From NCBI GenBank assembly GCA_946699065.1, contig CAMPDV010002144.1:1-64000 (forward strand): DNA of 64,000 bases, written 5' to 3'. The position numbers were made by a program, and so were the translations under genes. Shown one piece after another: positions 49,797 through 62,502 of this stretch. The notes beneath the pieces are model-generated. The model was given only the letters and a program-made list of their open reading frames with translations. It had not been told where the DNA came from and searched no databases. Source of the stretch: Loxodes magnus (Eukaryota > Ciliophora > Karyorelictea > Loxodida > Loxodidae). Numbering within the stretch: the first letter of the stretch is position 1; each line of letters starts with the position of its first letter.

Positions 49797-49945
49797 GATG
49801 CTGGAAGCTGAAAATGACCTTCTTAACTAAAATTTCTTGTTTTATGGCTAGAAACAAATTCCTTTCCTGTCGTTGAGAAAGTCCCTGGTCAGAGTCATTT
49901 TCTGAATGGAACACTATCTTTGAGATTATCCACTCTTACTCTAAA
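49797..49945 (-). repeat. Unknown coding-like fragment, inverted copy of 51,940-52,085
   Basis: The minus frame reads SENDSDQGLSQRQERNLFLA then IKQEILVKKVIFSFQHLFN. The plus-strand copy at 51.9 kb reads SENISDQRLSQRQERNFFLA then IKPEILVTKVI. Most differences keep the frame, which suggests a once-coding sequence. The family is unknown. Confidence 0.45.
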
Positions 49946-50062
49946 TCTAAAAACAGCTAAATTAACTATTATATCTAATTAATTAACCTATTTTACTCTA
50001 TTATCTTTATTATTAGTAGCTTAACATTTAGTGGAATTGCTAAATAAGTAGAGATTAGAGAT

Positions 50063-50730
50063 TAAATTAAATTAAAAATTTTATGGATAATGGAATGTTT
50101 CCTTAATAGGTCCATAACCCCCTGCATTACCTTTTACAGTGTCTCAGACTCGCCGGTGTCTCCACCCAAGTTCACTTCCGAGCTTTCCGAATTGTCTTGG
50201 AGTTATCTTTTTTCTTCAAAGCTAACCATCCGAGGAAGGATAAAAATTTGTAAGTTCTTTCCAAATATTTTTTCTTATTTACCAATTCCTCCTACACTTT
50301 TTTCATAAGTGGAATAAACTGCCGCATATATAACATTTTTTCTTGAAAAATTTTTCTGTTGTCATAGGTAATTCTTCTATTACCATTGGATCATTATTTC
50401 TTTTTAGGTCTTATTCCTCTAATTTTCCTAGTCTCTTTTTTATGTCCGTTATTTATTAAAATGGGTTTTCATACTTTAAAAAATCTGCTCCCATTTATTC
50501 ATCAATTCTTACTATATCGCATTCTATTTCTTAATATCTGTTGTTAATGTCCTCTTTGGTCGCAAGTTCATTATGCGATCTCTCGATCTCGACATGATCT
50601 TATAAGTCTTATTGTAAACTCATGATGTAATGTTCGAGACTCTCTACCTTATCAATGTAATCAGCTACGAGAATACTTTTAATCGAGAAAGGCTTTGTTC
50701 CATTCCGCCATCTTTTATTATATTTCTTAA
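50063..50730 (-). mobile_element. Zinc-knuckle retroelement, family Z3, with 14-bp target-site duplication
   Basis: TAGAGATTAGAGAT flanks both sides (50,049-50,062 and 50,731-50,744). From the minus ATG at 50,711 the frame shifts once near the start, then gives YIDKVESLEHYIMSLQQ coiled coil, NDPMVIEELPMTTEK and a perfect knuckle CYICGSLFHLWKKC. A TGA at about 50,150 (CGAGTC TGA) could be the stop. The tail is AATTT-rich. No enzymatic domain is present. Confidence 0.75.
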
Positions 50731-50744
50731 TAGAGATTAGAGAT

Positions 50745-51790
50745 AAAGATAATTGTATTTAGCTTTTTTTAAATATACAAGATGAATAATTTTAACTTAG
50801 TAGATTACTAAATTAATATCTATAAAACAAAATAACAGACTTAAATAACTAAGGATACTTAGAAAAAAATGGGGATTTAATAATTAAATTACCTCAACAA
50901 AGCTTAGAAAACTATATTTATATTAGCATTTATTTTTAAATCTAAGCTCTATGGCAACTTTTATGATGTCTAAGTTAGATCTAGTTAAAAATAATTGCTA
51001 TATGATTTTCCATAAATTTAATACTTTAATTAACTAATTATTGATTAAAGAGAGATAAAGATTTAATCTATATAGTATACTAAATTATTTATTTTTAAAC
51101 AATAAAAGTAACTTTCTTTATATAAATAAAATAGATTATACCTAATATTTTACTTAAAGAGTAAAATAGAGTTTTCTTAGATTAAATTCAAAATAGTCTT
51201 ATTTTTATTAATTTTGATTTACTACTAATAAGCAAAATTAATTAAGAAGGTAAATAAATTAAAGATAATATAAGAATAAATATATAAACAATAAAAAATA
51301 AAAAGTAACTAAAACTCATTTTTATAATTTTAATTACTCAGCAAATGTTTAATTATTTTCTTAAGATAAAACTAATGTTTTCAGTTTTAATTTGGATATA
51401 TTTTTTTAATAAAATGTATATAAATAAGAAGTTAATTAATATTCTTATTATATTTATAATTTTCATTTATTTTATAGTTAAAATGTATATCTAAATTATT
51501 AGCTAATAGCTTAATTTTTAATCTATTTAGAAATTATTAATTTAGTCATTTATAAACTTTAAATTGGATTATATTAACTTATATTTTCATAAATCAAAGC
51601 CTGTCTTTATTAGTTTCTCAAATTTACATAATCAGACTTAACTTTTTTTTCCTATGTATTATTAAATATTAAACTTTTGTTTTATAAATGCAAGGAAATA
51701 TATTTTATGTTCAACTTTAATATAAAAAAGTATCTAAATATAATTAGTTGGTTACTAGAAACTAAGTTTAAAAATTAATTAATTAATTAA
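50745..51790. other. Very AT-rich intergenic tract
   Basis: No feature that I can support. Confidence 0.4.
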
Positions 51791-51799
51791 CTAATTTCA

Positions 51800-52085
51800 A
51801 CTAAAAAAGTTTTTGGACCGGAAACTCCTTTCCGATTGCCCGACCCGACGCTCTCTTTTTATGGAATATCGGGTATATCCTGTTGACTCCAGGCACAGCT
51901 GCTAGGCTTCAAGCCCCTACCAAGAGCGGATAATCTCAAAGACAGTGTTCCCTTCAGAAAATATCTCTGACCAGAGACTTTCTCAACGACAGGAAAGGAA
52001 CTTTTTTCTAGCCATAAAACCGGAAATTTTAGTCACGAAGGTCATTCTTAGCTCCCACCATCTTTTCAATTATAAGTTTAAAAAT
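51800..52085 (+). other. GC-richer, coding-like island of unknown function
   Basis: One plus frame reads LDRKLLSDCPTRRSLFMEYR, then HSCQASSPYQERIISK and SENISDQRLSQRQERNFFLA. The second half is shared with 49,797-49,945 and a scrap with 21,262-21,299. Composition and conserved frame suggest a decayed gene fragment. A structured or tRNA-like RNA (GGCTTCAAGCC) was considered and is less supported. Confidence 0.4.
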
Positions 52086-52189
52086 TAAATCTACATTAAT
52101 ATACTTGTATTTATTGCCTTTTTATTCTGCTTATCCATATAATTATTTATAATAAGCTAAGTTTAAATATATCTTAAAACTATCTTATT

Positions 52190-53062
52190 ATTTTAAAAGA
52201 TATAAAATGGCTTCTAAGAAATAACAGAACTTTGAACAAAACATTTAAACAGGAAAATTCTCTAAAAAATAAAAAAGCGAAATAATTACAATGAGTGAAA
52301 GTGAGAAATATGATTGATATGATGAACATTAACCACTTGGAAATCTAGAACTAAAAAAACTTCCGACACAAACTCAAATAGAAATATTATCTAAGTCATT
52401 AAAAGAGTTTATGTTCAAAATAGATACCTCACTGATAAAGTAGAAAAATTAGAAAAACTAATAACGTCTTTACTTGAGAAACAATATTAATAATCATAAG
52501 AAATGAAAACAAACTGGAACAAAGAATTATTTACATTTAATAATAAATTCAGGTTACGCCATTTTCGTTTTAAAAGAATTAATCAGATCCTATGGAAATA
52601 GAAAATGGAGCCTCAAATTAAAATAAACAGTAAACGTTAATTAAAATAACTAGCAAATTTAAATTAAATAAGTGTTACAGGAATAATAGTAAAAGAAGAA
52701 TAAAATGCTACGTGTGCAATAAATAACACCAATGAAGATACTGCTACTAACTAAGCGAAATTTAAAGAAAGAATAAATAAGATATTTTTAGAAAACTATT
52801 TAGGATATATCCAACATAAAGCGCAAACATTTATAGAAAAAAATTCTTTAATTAAAATCTTAATCCTTGGAGAAATAATTAGGACTACATGCAAGACCAA
52901 AACTATTCCGAATATTAAGGGATGGTGCACTAATGAAGTGCTACACCGCCTAACTAAGCCTAGTAGAAATTCAAGACAAACTAATGGAGACAAGCTGATA
53001 GAATAGATCAGATGGCTGATTACTAAGGCTTTAACAAAGCTTTTTAACTTTAACTTTAACTT
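52190..53062 (+). mobile_element. Zinc-knuckle retroelement, family Z2
   Basis: The ATG at 52,207 (MASKKQQNFEQNIQTGKFSK) matches the family start. Downstream are LPTQTQIEILSKSLKEFMFK, then with a frame change the knuckle CYVCNKQHQWRYC and the block GWCTNEVLHRLTKPSRNS. The tail is three CTTTAA-like units. Small indels relative to the copies at 42,431 and 62,503 break the frame in different places, so a functional ancestor existed. Confidence 0.65.
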
Positions 53063-53129
53063 TTATATCTAATTATATGCTTTTATAACTAAGAATTTAT
53101 ATTTTGTTTTAGTCTTTTAAATATGTAAT

Positions 53130-53530
53130 TAAAGGAATGGCGAAGCAAGATTTGAATTGTCTGACCTTACTTTCAATCCTAAGGAAAGTTTCTTGTTGGA
53201 TCTAAGATCTTGAAGGGAATAAATATGGAAATTATTCGGTTTTGGCAGAGGTTTGAAATCTTTGATCGTGAATATGTGTTAAAGATTCAAGGAAGTTCCT
53301 TTTTTCAGAAATTTTTAAGCAGAATTTTCTCATTATGTCCGCTAAGAGACTATCAAGAGAAAGCAGCTCAATGGAAACTTAGCTTTCCTCAAACATTCAT
53401 AGTTTATAATTATTTAATTAGTCTTTATAAAAATAAGTTATACTACTTTTTATACAAAAATGAGCTAATAAATTTAATAGATTTAGATGCTAGCCTTATT
53501 TCTCTTTTATCATTTAGAAATATGTTTTAA
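53130..53530 (+). other. Possible coding fragment related to 12,290-12,420
   Basis: The first 130 bases resemble the fragment at 12,290. A plus frame without any TAA/TAG/TGA covers 53,225-53,530 and reads MEIIRFWQRFEIFDREYVLK, then LCPLRDYQEKAAQWKLSFPQ. This is the longest standard-code frame of normal composition in the area. Function and true frame are unknown; the minus strand is also protein-like. Confidence 0.3.
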
Positions 53531-54850
53531 AATTTGAATAATTACTATTGATAAAGTTAAATGTAATATATTTCATCAGCTATTTATAAACCCTTTTACT
53601 CTCTCTTTAGGTTTAATTTCCATAAATTGCGAAAAATGATTAGGGTATTATTATTATAATATCTATCAAATCGTTTTTGTAAATAACTTACCACTATTAG
53701 GTCCCTTTACCTTAATTTTTGCTTTATCCTTTTATTTTTTAGCCTTACATTTTTTTTCATTTTTAGCTAGCTTTACATAACTAAAGCAAGTTTAGAAAAA
53801 TTAACTTTAAAATTTTTTCAAACATAAGCAAAAAACTTTAAAATATCTTATTGAAATAAGTGCTAATGATAAATTAAATACTTAAGTAATATTCTCTTTT
53901 TTAGATATAGCAAAATAAAAATTAAATTAGATAAGAACAAAAAATATTAAGATAACAAGAAAATAATCAAACAACCAAATTCGATGCTCAGCTCAATTAT
54001 TGTTAATAGAACTTTATTTCCCTAGTTTCTCATCAAAGATAGGACATTAAATTTAGTTTTCTTATAAAAATCTTGTAGTAAGACCATAAAGATTCTAGAT
54101 TGCAAAAAATAAAGAATCCATTGTAAATTAAAATTTGCTAATTTAATATAGGCCACTTTTGAATTTCAAAACACTTTAATTATTTTAAACTAAATAATTA
54201 CAAATTTGATTAAATTTTAGATTTCTCGTTGTATTTTCTGAATAAAAATTATGGTTTAGTTATATTTAGATAAATTTATTTGTTTACTTAATATTTTTAA
54301 TCCTCTTGTACTTATAGTATCCAAACATATATTTAATGAACATGTAACTTGGTTACTCTCAGCTTTAGCTATCAGTAAAAGAAAATTATACTATTTCCAG
54401 AAAGAATTTCTTCATTTTAAATTTTATTAGGAATTGAAGTAGCTAAAGTTATTCCTCCAAGTTAACTTATAAGAAGCATCAATTTTCAAGCGATTTAATG
54501 CATAAAGCAATATATAAAAAAGTGAAAAATTTAAATAGTCAAATTGTTGATGAAATTTATTTTCTACTTTTTAAAGTATTATTTGGATTTTAGAGAGGGA
54601 TACATATATTAAATCTAACTATTTTTTTAAATAATAAAAATAACTTTATAAACATAGGAAACTTTATTGAAAATTAAAATTAGAATTAGAATTAAGAATT
54701 AAGAGATTTATAGAAAAGTTACTTGATAAAAAAACTTACTTTCAACTAAAAATTAACTACATTTAGTAAAAGTAGAATGAATCTGATTAAATATTACAAT
54801 TTAGAAAGAAAAAAATTTGGATAATAGTGTTTCAAAAGATTCTGTAAAGA
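53531..54850. other. AT-rich intergenic tract
   Basis: No supported feature. Confidence 0.35.
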
Positions 54851-55190
54851 TAGCTAATAGAGAAAGTATTAGAATATTTTAAGACAATAACAATAATGTA
54901 TTAACTTAGAGGTTTACCATGAATTAGAATTTGAAGAAACCTTCCATCGTCAAAGTTTCGATGTCATATTCTTATGATTTTTATGGGTTTTATATTCTTA
55001 TAACTTGCTTTTTTCTCTTCTTGATAATGTTTAAAAATCAATGCCATATTATCATTTCTTAAATCATCTCAGTGCATCCATAATTTTGTGTCTTCAAATA
55101 TGACTAAAATCTTTTTTTTATAGAGTCTTCCTCTCGACGAGCAATGAATCCTGTAAAGGTTTAAAATTCCTCTTTTTATTTTTCTTTATA
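54850..55190 (-). CDS. Hypothetical protein fragment
   Basis: A minus frame reads LYKKKILVIFEDTKLWMHWD, then NMALIFKHYQEEKKASYKN and IIRIWHRNFDDGRFLQIL. Trp residues in it are written both TGG and TGA. The composition (charged, aromatic, no repeats) is that of a folded protein and differs from the flanks. No start could be fixed, and I do not recognise a family. Confidence 0.4.
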
Positions 55191-55199
55191 TCTGTAGTA

Positions 55200-55560
55200 C
55201 TAATTTACCTTATGTCCATATTTCTTGCAAAATAAATATTAAATTTAAAAATAAGCATTCTAATTTAAAACGATAATCTAGTTTACTTTTATATGATTTA
55301 AATCTAATAATTTATATTCTTAATATTCTGCTTGTTTAAATAAAATAATCTAACTAAAATCTTAAACTAGCTTTAATAAAATGGATATAAATTTCTTAAT
55401 TTTAATATCTAAATTTAAAGGTAATAATAATAATAATTAATAGAACAGATTAAATAAATAACTATGATTATTTCATTTAGTAATATCTTCTTTATTAATA
55501 TGCTATTAGTTTTAACAATCAAATATTATAATTTATTTAACTCTATTAGGTTTAAATTAT
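55200..55560. other. AT-rich intergenic tract
   Basis: Nothing that I can support was found before the Z5 target site. Confidence 0.35.
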
Positions 55561-55575
55561 AATGATAGATTTAAT

Positions 55576-56415
55576 AATAATAATAATATACTTAAATGTT
55601 AATAAAATTGTTTGCCGATCACAGGACTTGAAACCTGGTTGCAGCTGCCACTATTTTTTTGCGTGGTTGGGCTCCACGGTCTTTTTTATTGAGAAGACAA
55701 CTCTCATGAACAGATTCCGTGCTAAAATTCGAAAATATTTTTCTTTTATAGATCCTTTCCTTTGTTACTTAAAGTATTGATAAAATTCTTGATGTTTTTT
55801 GTTCTTCAATTTTTTATTTGGTTTAAAAACTTTTACATCTTCTTAGAATATGTCATTATGATCTACAGTATTAACATTTTTTTCTTTCTATTTTATTTTG
55901 AGTTCTTATATTCAAAATTTTTTCAATGTTTTTAATTCTTGTTTTCGTTTAGGTTGCTTCTTTGCTATTTTCTTATTCTGTTATTTTTTCTTAGATTGAG
56001 AGATTATTAATTTATTTTGAGGATCTTCAATCTACATTGATACAACTGATGATGGAGGCAGTTAAGATTAGGACCAAATTTATTATCTTGTGATTTATTT
56101 ATTATTTATTAATATGAGTTAATCTATTTATAGTTGAGTTGTTTGTATAAGTAAGAATTTCTCGAATTTAATTTGTTAGATTTAAGATAGTTTCTTCTTA
56201 TTTTACTATAACTTTATTTAGTTTTTCAACTTATTCCTTTTCCATTCAAGAAGTTTCTGGGTCAGCCATTCGCTTTCCCTAGGAAGGAGATGAAGAGCTT
56301 AATTATTCTAAGGCCTACATTTTTTACTTTTAAATTAGATTGGCTTTTCTTCTAGCCTTTTTAATTTCGGCCTTGCTAAGATGCTGTCCGATATTAAACT
56401 CCATTTTTTTTAATG
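55576..56415 (-). mobile_element. Zinc-knuckle retroelement, family Z5, with 14-bp target-site duplication
   Basis: Perfect direct repeats ATGATAGATTTAAT lie at 55,562-55,575 and 56,416-56,429. Between them is a 5' leader of only about 11 bases, one open frame, the hairpin CAGG-TTTCAAGT-CCTG (55,621-55,637 on the plus strand), and a (TTA)n tail. Target duplication, 3' simple repeat and lack of terminal repeats are the marks of target-primed reverse transcription. Confidence 0.9.
55619..56404 (-). CDS. ORF1-like coiled-coil CCHC protein of the Z5 element
   Basis: The ATG at 56,404 runs 261 codons to TGA 55,619. It has a basic N-terminus (MEFNIGQHLSKAEIKKARRK), a Ser-rich stretch (QLSSSSPSQGKRM), a coiled coil (KEQVEKLNKVIVKQEETI), and a perfect zinc knuckle CQYCRSQWHILRRC in the same frame. 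In that knuckle the W is TGA and the Q codons are TAA. The layout is that of a nucleocapsid-type RNA-binding protein, as in LINE ORF1 or Gag. A middle segment may be locally out of frame relative to the copy at 44,175. It lacks any enzyme domain, so mobility would need a partner such as the LINE at 23,970. Confidence 0.75.
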
Positions 56416-56429
56416 ATGATAGATTTAAT

Positions 56430-56873
56430 TATTAGTTATAATATTTCAGAATAAGTCCCTCCTTGTTGCTTAAAAAAATACGATCATTACAAACAGTATC
56501 TAGGATTTAAACAACAGAAGTAAGATTTGTAATATAATGTTGGGAAAAATAAATAGATGAGTTGAAAATAATGAAAATAGAAGATAAAGAAGTGATAAAT
56601 AGGTTTAATCGTATTACAGAAAGTCTAAATAAGTTTGATAGTAGATATATTTAAAGTTATAAATATAAGCTAATATGTACTAAAAGGATTTAAATAGATA
56701 ATATTTATTAATATTACTCTTATATAAATATAATAGAGCTTGTTTAATTAATTACTACTATAATTTATATAAAGCTTACAATATAAAATTATTAAAGAGA
56801 AACATTTATTTATTTTCTTATTTTATTTCAAGTTTACTTTAAATTAAATAGCTATACTCAATTTATAAAATAA
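56430..56873. promoter_or_regulatory. Conserved 5' flank of gene C
   Basis: About 340 bases upstream of the ATG at 56,874 are nearly identical to the flank of copy B (49,187-49,530, inverted). Gene A keeps only a shorter similar piece (AAATTAAATAG...TTTATAAAATAAATGCAAAC). No specific promoter motif is identified. Confidence 0.35.
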
Positions 56874-59800
56874 ATGCAAACAGTTACAAAACTAAATCCT
56901 TAATAAATCTTAGTTATTCTTTATCAAAATGGAGATAAGTATGAAGGGGAAAAAGCAGGCGAGATAAAATAGGGATGTGGAAAAATAAGCTATTCAAATG
57001 GAGACTCGTACACTGGCGACTGATTAAATGATAAAAAGCATGGAAAAGGATTATATAAATATAAAAATGGAGATTTATATTATGGAGAGTGAATAGAAGA
57101 TAAAAAATAAGGAAAAGGAAATCTAAAATATAACAATGGAGATGAATATGATGGAGAGTGATTTGACGATTGCTAACATGGATATGGGGTTTTTAAAGAC
57201 TAGATTGGAAATAAATATGAAGGCTAATGAGTATTGAATAAAAGAGAAGGAAAAGGAAAACTTGAAACAGTAAATGGTGAAATATATGAAGGAGAATGGC
57301 AAAATAATCTAGAGAATGGGAAAGGAATTTAATGATTTGGGAATGGATAGAAATATGAAGGAATGTGAATAAAAGGAGAAAAACAAAATAGAGGTATAAT
57401 ATACTATGCAAATGGAGATAAATATGAGGGAGAACTTATAAACTACTGAAAATGTGGGAAAGGATTAATGACTTATAAAAACGGAGATAAATATGAAGGA
57501 GAGTGAATTAATGATATAAAATCTGGAAAAGGAATACTGACTTATAAAACAGGAGATAAATGTGAAGAAAATTGATTAAATAATAAAGGAGAAGAATAAA
57601 GTATGATCATTTATAAAAATGGAGATAATTATGTAGGAGAGTGAAGGAATGATAAGCCATGATCAGGTAATGGAGTATATAAAGATGATGATGGAAATAT
57701 ATATAAAGCAAAGTGAGTAAAGGGTCAGAAACAAGGATTAGGTTCGGTGTAATTTAAAAATGGAGATAATTTTGAAGGAAATTGACTAAACAATAAAAAA
57801 GAAAAATAAGGAGTAATGAACTATAAAAACGGAGATAAATATGAGGGAGAACTTTTAAATGACTTAAGAAATGGGAAAGGATTAATGACTTATAAAAACG
57901 GAGATAAATATGAAGGAGACTGAAAGGATAATTAAAGATACGGAAAAGGAACAATGATTTATATTAATGGAAATAGATATGAAGGATAATGATATTATAA
58001 TTATAGATCAGGTAAAGGAATAATGATTTATAAAAATGGAAGTAAATATGATGGAGAATGATGAAATGATTAAAGAGAAGGATAAGGATTAATTACCTAT
58101 AAAAATGGAGATAAGTATTAAGGAATTTTAATAAAAGATAAACCATTTACAGGTTATGGAGCATTTTAATATAAAGATGAAAATATATATAAAGGAAATT
58201 GATTGAGAGGATCGAAGTAAGGAATTGGTTCAGTGTAATATTTAAATGGAGATAGTTTTGAAGGAAATTGATTAGATGATAAAAGAGAAGGATAAGGAAT
58301 AAAGATTTTTTAAAATGGAGATAAATATGAAGGAGAATGATCATGTGATTAACTAGTAAGTTTAACAAATTTTTATTTTTCTGATGGTGGAAGATTTGAT
58401 GGATAGCATTTTGAATGCTTATATAAATTGAATAAATCGAAACTTTCAGATAAATAAAAGCAAGTATATTTAAACAGCTCTATAGAATAAATTACCTTAG
58501 ATTAATAAACAAATAAACAAACTAAAGGATAATCTTTCACTTAACTAAACAAGAATGTGTCTTAAATAATCTTTAAGTTTTTGAACTTTTCCGATATTAG
58601 TAATCTATAACAGACTTGTAAATATTTCTACTTCTACAATTTTTCTTTTGAGGAATTAAAATTAATAACATATTAGGAAAGTTCTACATTTATGTAAAGT
58701 AAATAAAAATGAGTTATAAGAAATATTTCCATATCTGACGTAAAGAAAATAGTGATAGACCTGGATAAATATTCTATTGATTAAACTTCAAATTCTTTGA
58801 TTCATGCTTTATTTTTAAAAACATATAGAAATTTTAAGTAAAATAGACCTAATTTGATTGAAGAAGTTTAGATTTATAGCTGCTGTCAAAATTATTTGCT
58901 AAATTAGATTTTGTTTTAATAAAATATAAAAAGATTAACTATTCATACCTTTCAGTAATAAAAAGCTTTAGAGCCATTATAAAACTTTACTAAATTGGAG
59001 TATTTAAATATAGCTAAAAATAGTGAATGACTTCTATATAACTTAGGTATAAATATCAATCTATAAAATGTTATAATCGAAAGTAATTAGCTAGATATTG
59101 ATAAAATTATATAGTTCTTGAAAGTAAAAGGAAAACAATTTAAGTAATTTTAAACAAAAGACTTAAAGTTAAATAATAGAATAATAGAGTTCTGTCCTAA
59201 TTTAGAAATTATAGATGTTATTATAGAAAATTCTAATGAGTGAAATTTAGATAAAATTTAGAATAATCAAGTCAAATCTCTGAAACTATAAGGGAACTTC
59301 ACAAATGAGTAATTTTAGTAGTTCTTCTTCTAACCATTAATGTAGCTAACAGAAATGCAAATATCATAAAACGATAGTTTTGATGATTTAAGTTTACTAA
59401 TTTTGTTATAATAAACTCCTAATTTATAATCACTTAGTTTATCTAATTGTAATTAGCTTTCAAACATTGCTCTTTAGTAAATAGGAAATTATGGTTAAAC
59501 TTATAGTAAAATAAGTTTTAGTAAGATGCATTAAATAGACTAAAATACACTTATTTATATTTTAAAAAAATGTATAAATTTAAAATAAATAGAAGTAAGT
59601 AATATGAGAGACATAAGTAGTGAAGTATTATATGCTATTTAGTAAAATTGCTTATAATTAGAAGATTTTACTCTTGATTTGAATCAATCGTTTTCTACAC
59701 CAAATTGACTAAATGCAGTTATATAGATTAGAAAACTTAGAAGTTTGAAAATTAGATAAATCATTTTAAATTATCAGTAAAATTAGTAGATAATAGAGCA

Positions 59801-60227
59801 TTGTCATCTATTACATACACTAGAGTTGCGTATAAATTTATTAGTGGATACTGATTTTCCTATAATTGACTAGAGAAATGAACTTCCTTATCCAATATAC
59901 AAAAATTTGAAAAAGTTACACTTTTAAATAGTTTACAATTATGATTATGAGAATAAAAAGACTAAGAAATTCAAAGAATAATTTAGAAAGTAAAGAATCT
60001 TTAACCGATTTCAAGAAATACAAACAACCTAGTTTATTGAATTTTAGAAGCTGGACTGATACTTAAAACTCAAATTAACTCTTTAAAAATAAGACTAATT
60101 GATATCTATTAATCTCTATTAATTTCTATTAACCTAAATATATCTTATTAGCATAGTTACTTAAACTATAAGAAACTTATTACCATCCATTCAATGGTAT
60201 TTATTTTTATCTTGTAAAGATATATGA
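56874..60227 (+). CDS. MORN/F-box/LRR protein, gene C (21 MORN repeats)
   Basis: One frame of 1,117 codons runs from the ATG at 56,874 to the TGA at 60,225. The codons at 58,830 (LRR start) and 60,225 are both in frame. Residues about 20-530 hold 21 MORN repeats, against 12 in genes A and B; almost every GEW Trp is TGA. Residues about 556-590 are an F-box-like motif (LNKNVSQIIFKFLNFSDISN, then LQQTCKYFYFY). Residues about 650-1,060 are FBXL-like LRRs. No frameshift was found. The conserved end is LDWYLKL; the last 55 residues differ from gene A, so the real stop may lie earlier. Likely an SCF-type substrate receptor with a MORN scaffold. The LRR half is almost identical to copy D, showing a recent duplication. 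Confidence 0.88.
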
Positions 60228-62502
60228 ATATAATACTAGCTTCATTGCTATATAAATTAGCTTTTCTTTTTATTAATTGGTATAATGATATGAGATTTAA
60301 GTATAAATATCTTAAGTAATAATTAAAGCTGATATAACTATTTAAAGGACTGAATATAAATCTATAGAAGCTAATATTACTACTAGAATCTTATATAGCA
60401 GAAGAAACTAAAGTTTATCTAAAATAGCATTTTATCTAATAATTAAAGAGTTTATATACTTAAAGAAAATAAAGTTAAGTATAGTAAAGTATTATATTAA
60501 GGCTAATAGTTAATCTTATACCTTTAATTTATATTCTCATATTATTTACCTATTATAGCTTTATTTATACTTGCTATCAAAATTATTTCTACCTTTATAT
60601 CATTTACCTTTATTATTCTTGTTACTTATTTACATCCACTACTAAATTATGCAACAGTACGCTAATTCTTCTACTCTCCTTCTTAAAATTTGAACTATGC
60701 GTTTTAGTAGCAACGGAAACAAATTAGGAAAATTGTTATCCACATTCCGGAAACAGTATAGAGCTGGTAGAAATATTATGCCTATTTGTTTAGCTTAAGA
60801 ACTGACAAAGCAAGTAATATATATAAGAGTATCAGTAAAATAGTGCTTAAGATACATTTAATATGTTTTTATATAAGATATTGCCTAAAATCTAAAATGG
60901 CTTGGTAGAAGTTAAATTACTTAAATATTTCAATATTTAGACTCAATTATTCAACTTGTTCCTATTAACTTCTTAATTATATCTTTTATTATTAGTAATA
61001 TAATTAGAAGCATCCAAATCTTATTTTTTAAAGGGATCTAATAATATAGAGTTGAGTTAGATTATATGCGTATAGTGACTTCTTTCATACTTAAGATTAA
61101 ATTAAGAACTTTATACTCTCAATTAATTATATCACTTTAACTACATTCCTTTATTTTAATTTAGTTTGATTGTTATAGTTTACAAGGTTTATTTAACTAT
61201 TCTTAATGGTTAGATAAAACAAATACAGATTATATAGGTTTCTTAAAATAAGCTTGCAGTGAATAGACTAAATTTACAAAAAGTAAGTAACTTTTTAGAT
61301 TGCTTAAGAGATTTACGCATCAAAGGTATATTCATTATATATGATTATGTCAGATGGTAAGGAAGTAAAGACTAGGGTAAAATAAGCAATAAAGTTATTG
61401 CTAGTAACTAACTTAATCTTAGCCAACTTAAATTGATAGCACTAGCATTATTATTTAGATGTTTAACTCCATAATTTACTTATATATTACTTAGTTCCTT
61501 ATTTACCATATGAAAGCATAGATTAATAATTCTAAGATTAAAATAATAAATAGCTAATTTAGTAGCTATATAATAAGATAGCATAGCAAAATAGTTAAAA
61601 TCAAGTATTAGTATGTATACAACTTTGCTAGAATCTATTTAAATTTAATAGCTTTATAGAGTAAAAAATATTTATTAAGGATCTTATATATTAACTAATA
61701 TCAATCTCACCTTAATATATACAAGGTTTAAGTATTCTGCCTTGCTATTTTTCTAAGATTATAAAGTGTTAAAATTTAGATTCTTTAAACTTTAAAACCA
61801 ATCTTGTTGTTAGTTTCAAACTAAATGAAAAAATATGTATAAGTATCAAAATTATGATATAGAATAATGTGAGGATTGCTAAATCTAAAAAGCTAATAAA
61901 GTTAAAGTTAAAGACTGTTTTTTGAATTAATTAATATAATTAACCATAATATTATAAAAAAACTATAGCAAATCTAAAGTTTAGCATCTGATGATAGTAA
62001 AAATATATGCACTTCGAAAATAATATTTAGAGAATGATTATCTTAAGAATAATTATACTACTCAAAAGCATACTGTTTTGCTATCTCACGCTACATATCA
62101 GTTAAAATAAAATTTAAAATATTTTGATTTAATAAACGAACCTTAAACTTAGATACCTAGAAATATATTTAAGAAAAAAGCTAAAAAAATTATATTTTCT
62201 TATTAAATGTTTAAGCCCTAAATAAGCATAAAAAAATGGGTCATTTATCTATTAATATTAGAATATAAATTCTAAATCTATTAGGAGAAATATACGTTCC
62301 TAATTAATTACTTCAACCTTTAGAATCAATTTTATCTTTTTCTAGTAATTTCTTAATCAAACATAAATATTTAAAAAGTATATTTATTCACTTGAAAATT
62401 TGAAAAATTAAAGCTTTAAAAGAGAGTTTCTCTTTATATGGATAATAGAAAAGAAGGATAAGATTTAATTGCAATTAAAGGTGTTAGCAGATTGACAATT
62501 TG
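60228..62502. other. AT-rich tract, near-identical to 1,490-3,670
   Basis: This is the downstream half of the segmental duplication shared with the window start. Differences are scattered substitutions and short indels. No gene is supported. Confidence 0.6.

Noticed and set aside
51890..51925. tRNA or Pol III B-box (GGCTTCAAGCC).
   Set aside because: No matching A-box, acceptor stem or cloverleaf; the region reads better as protein.
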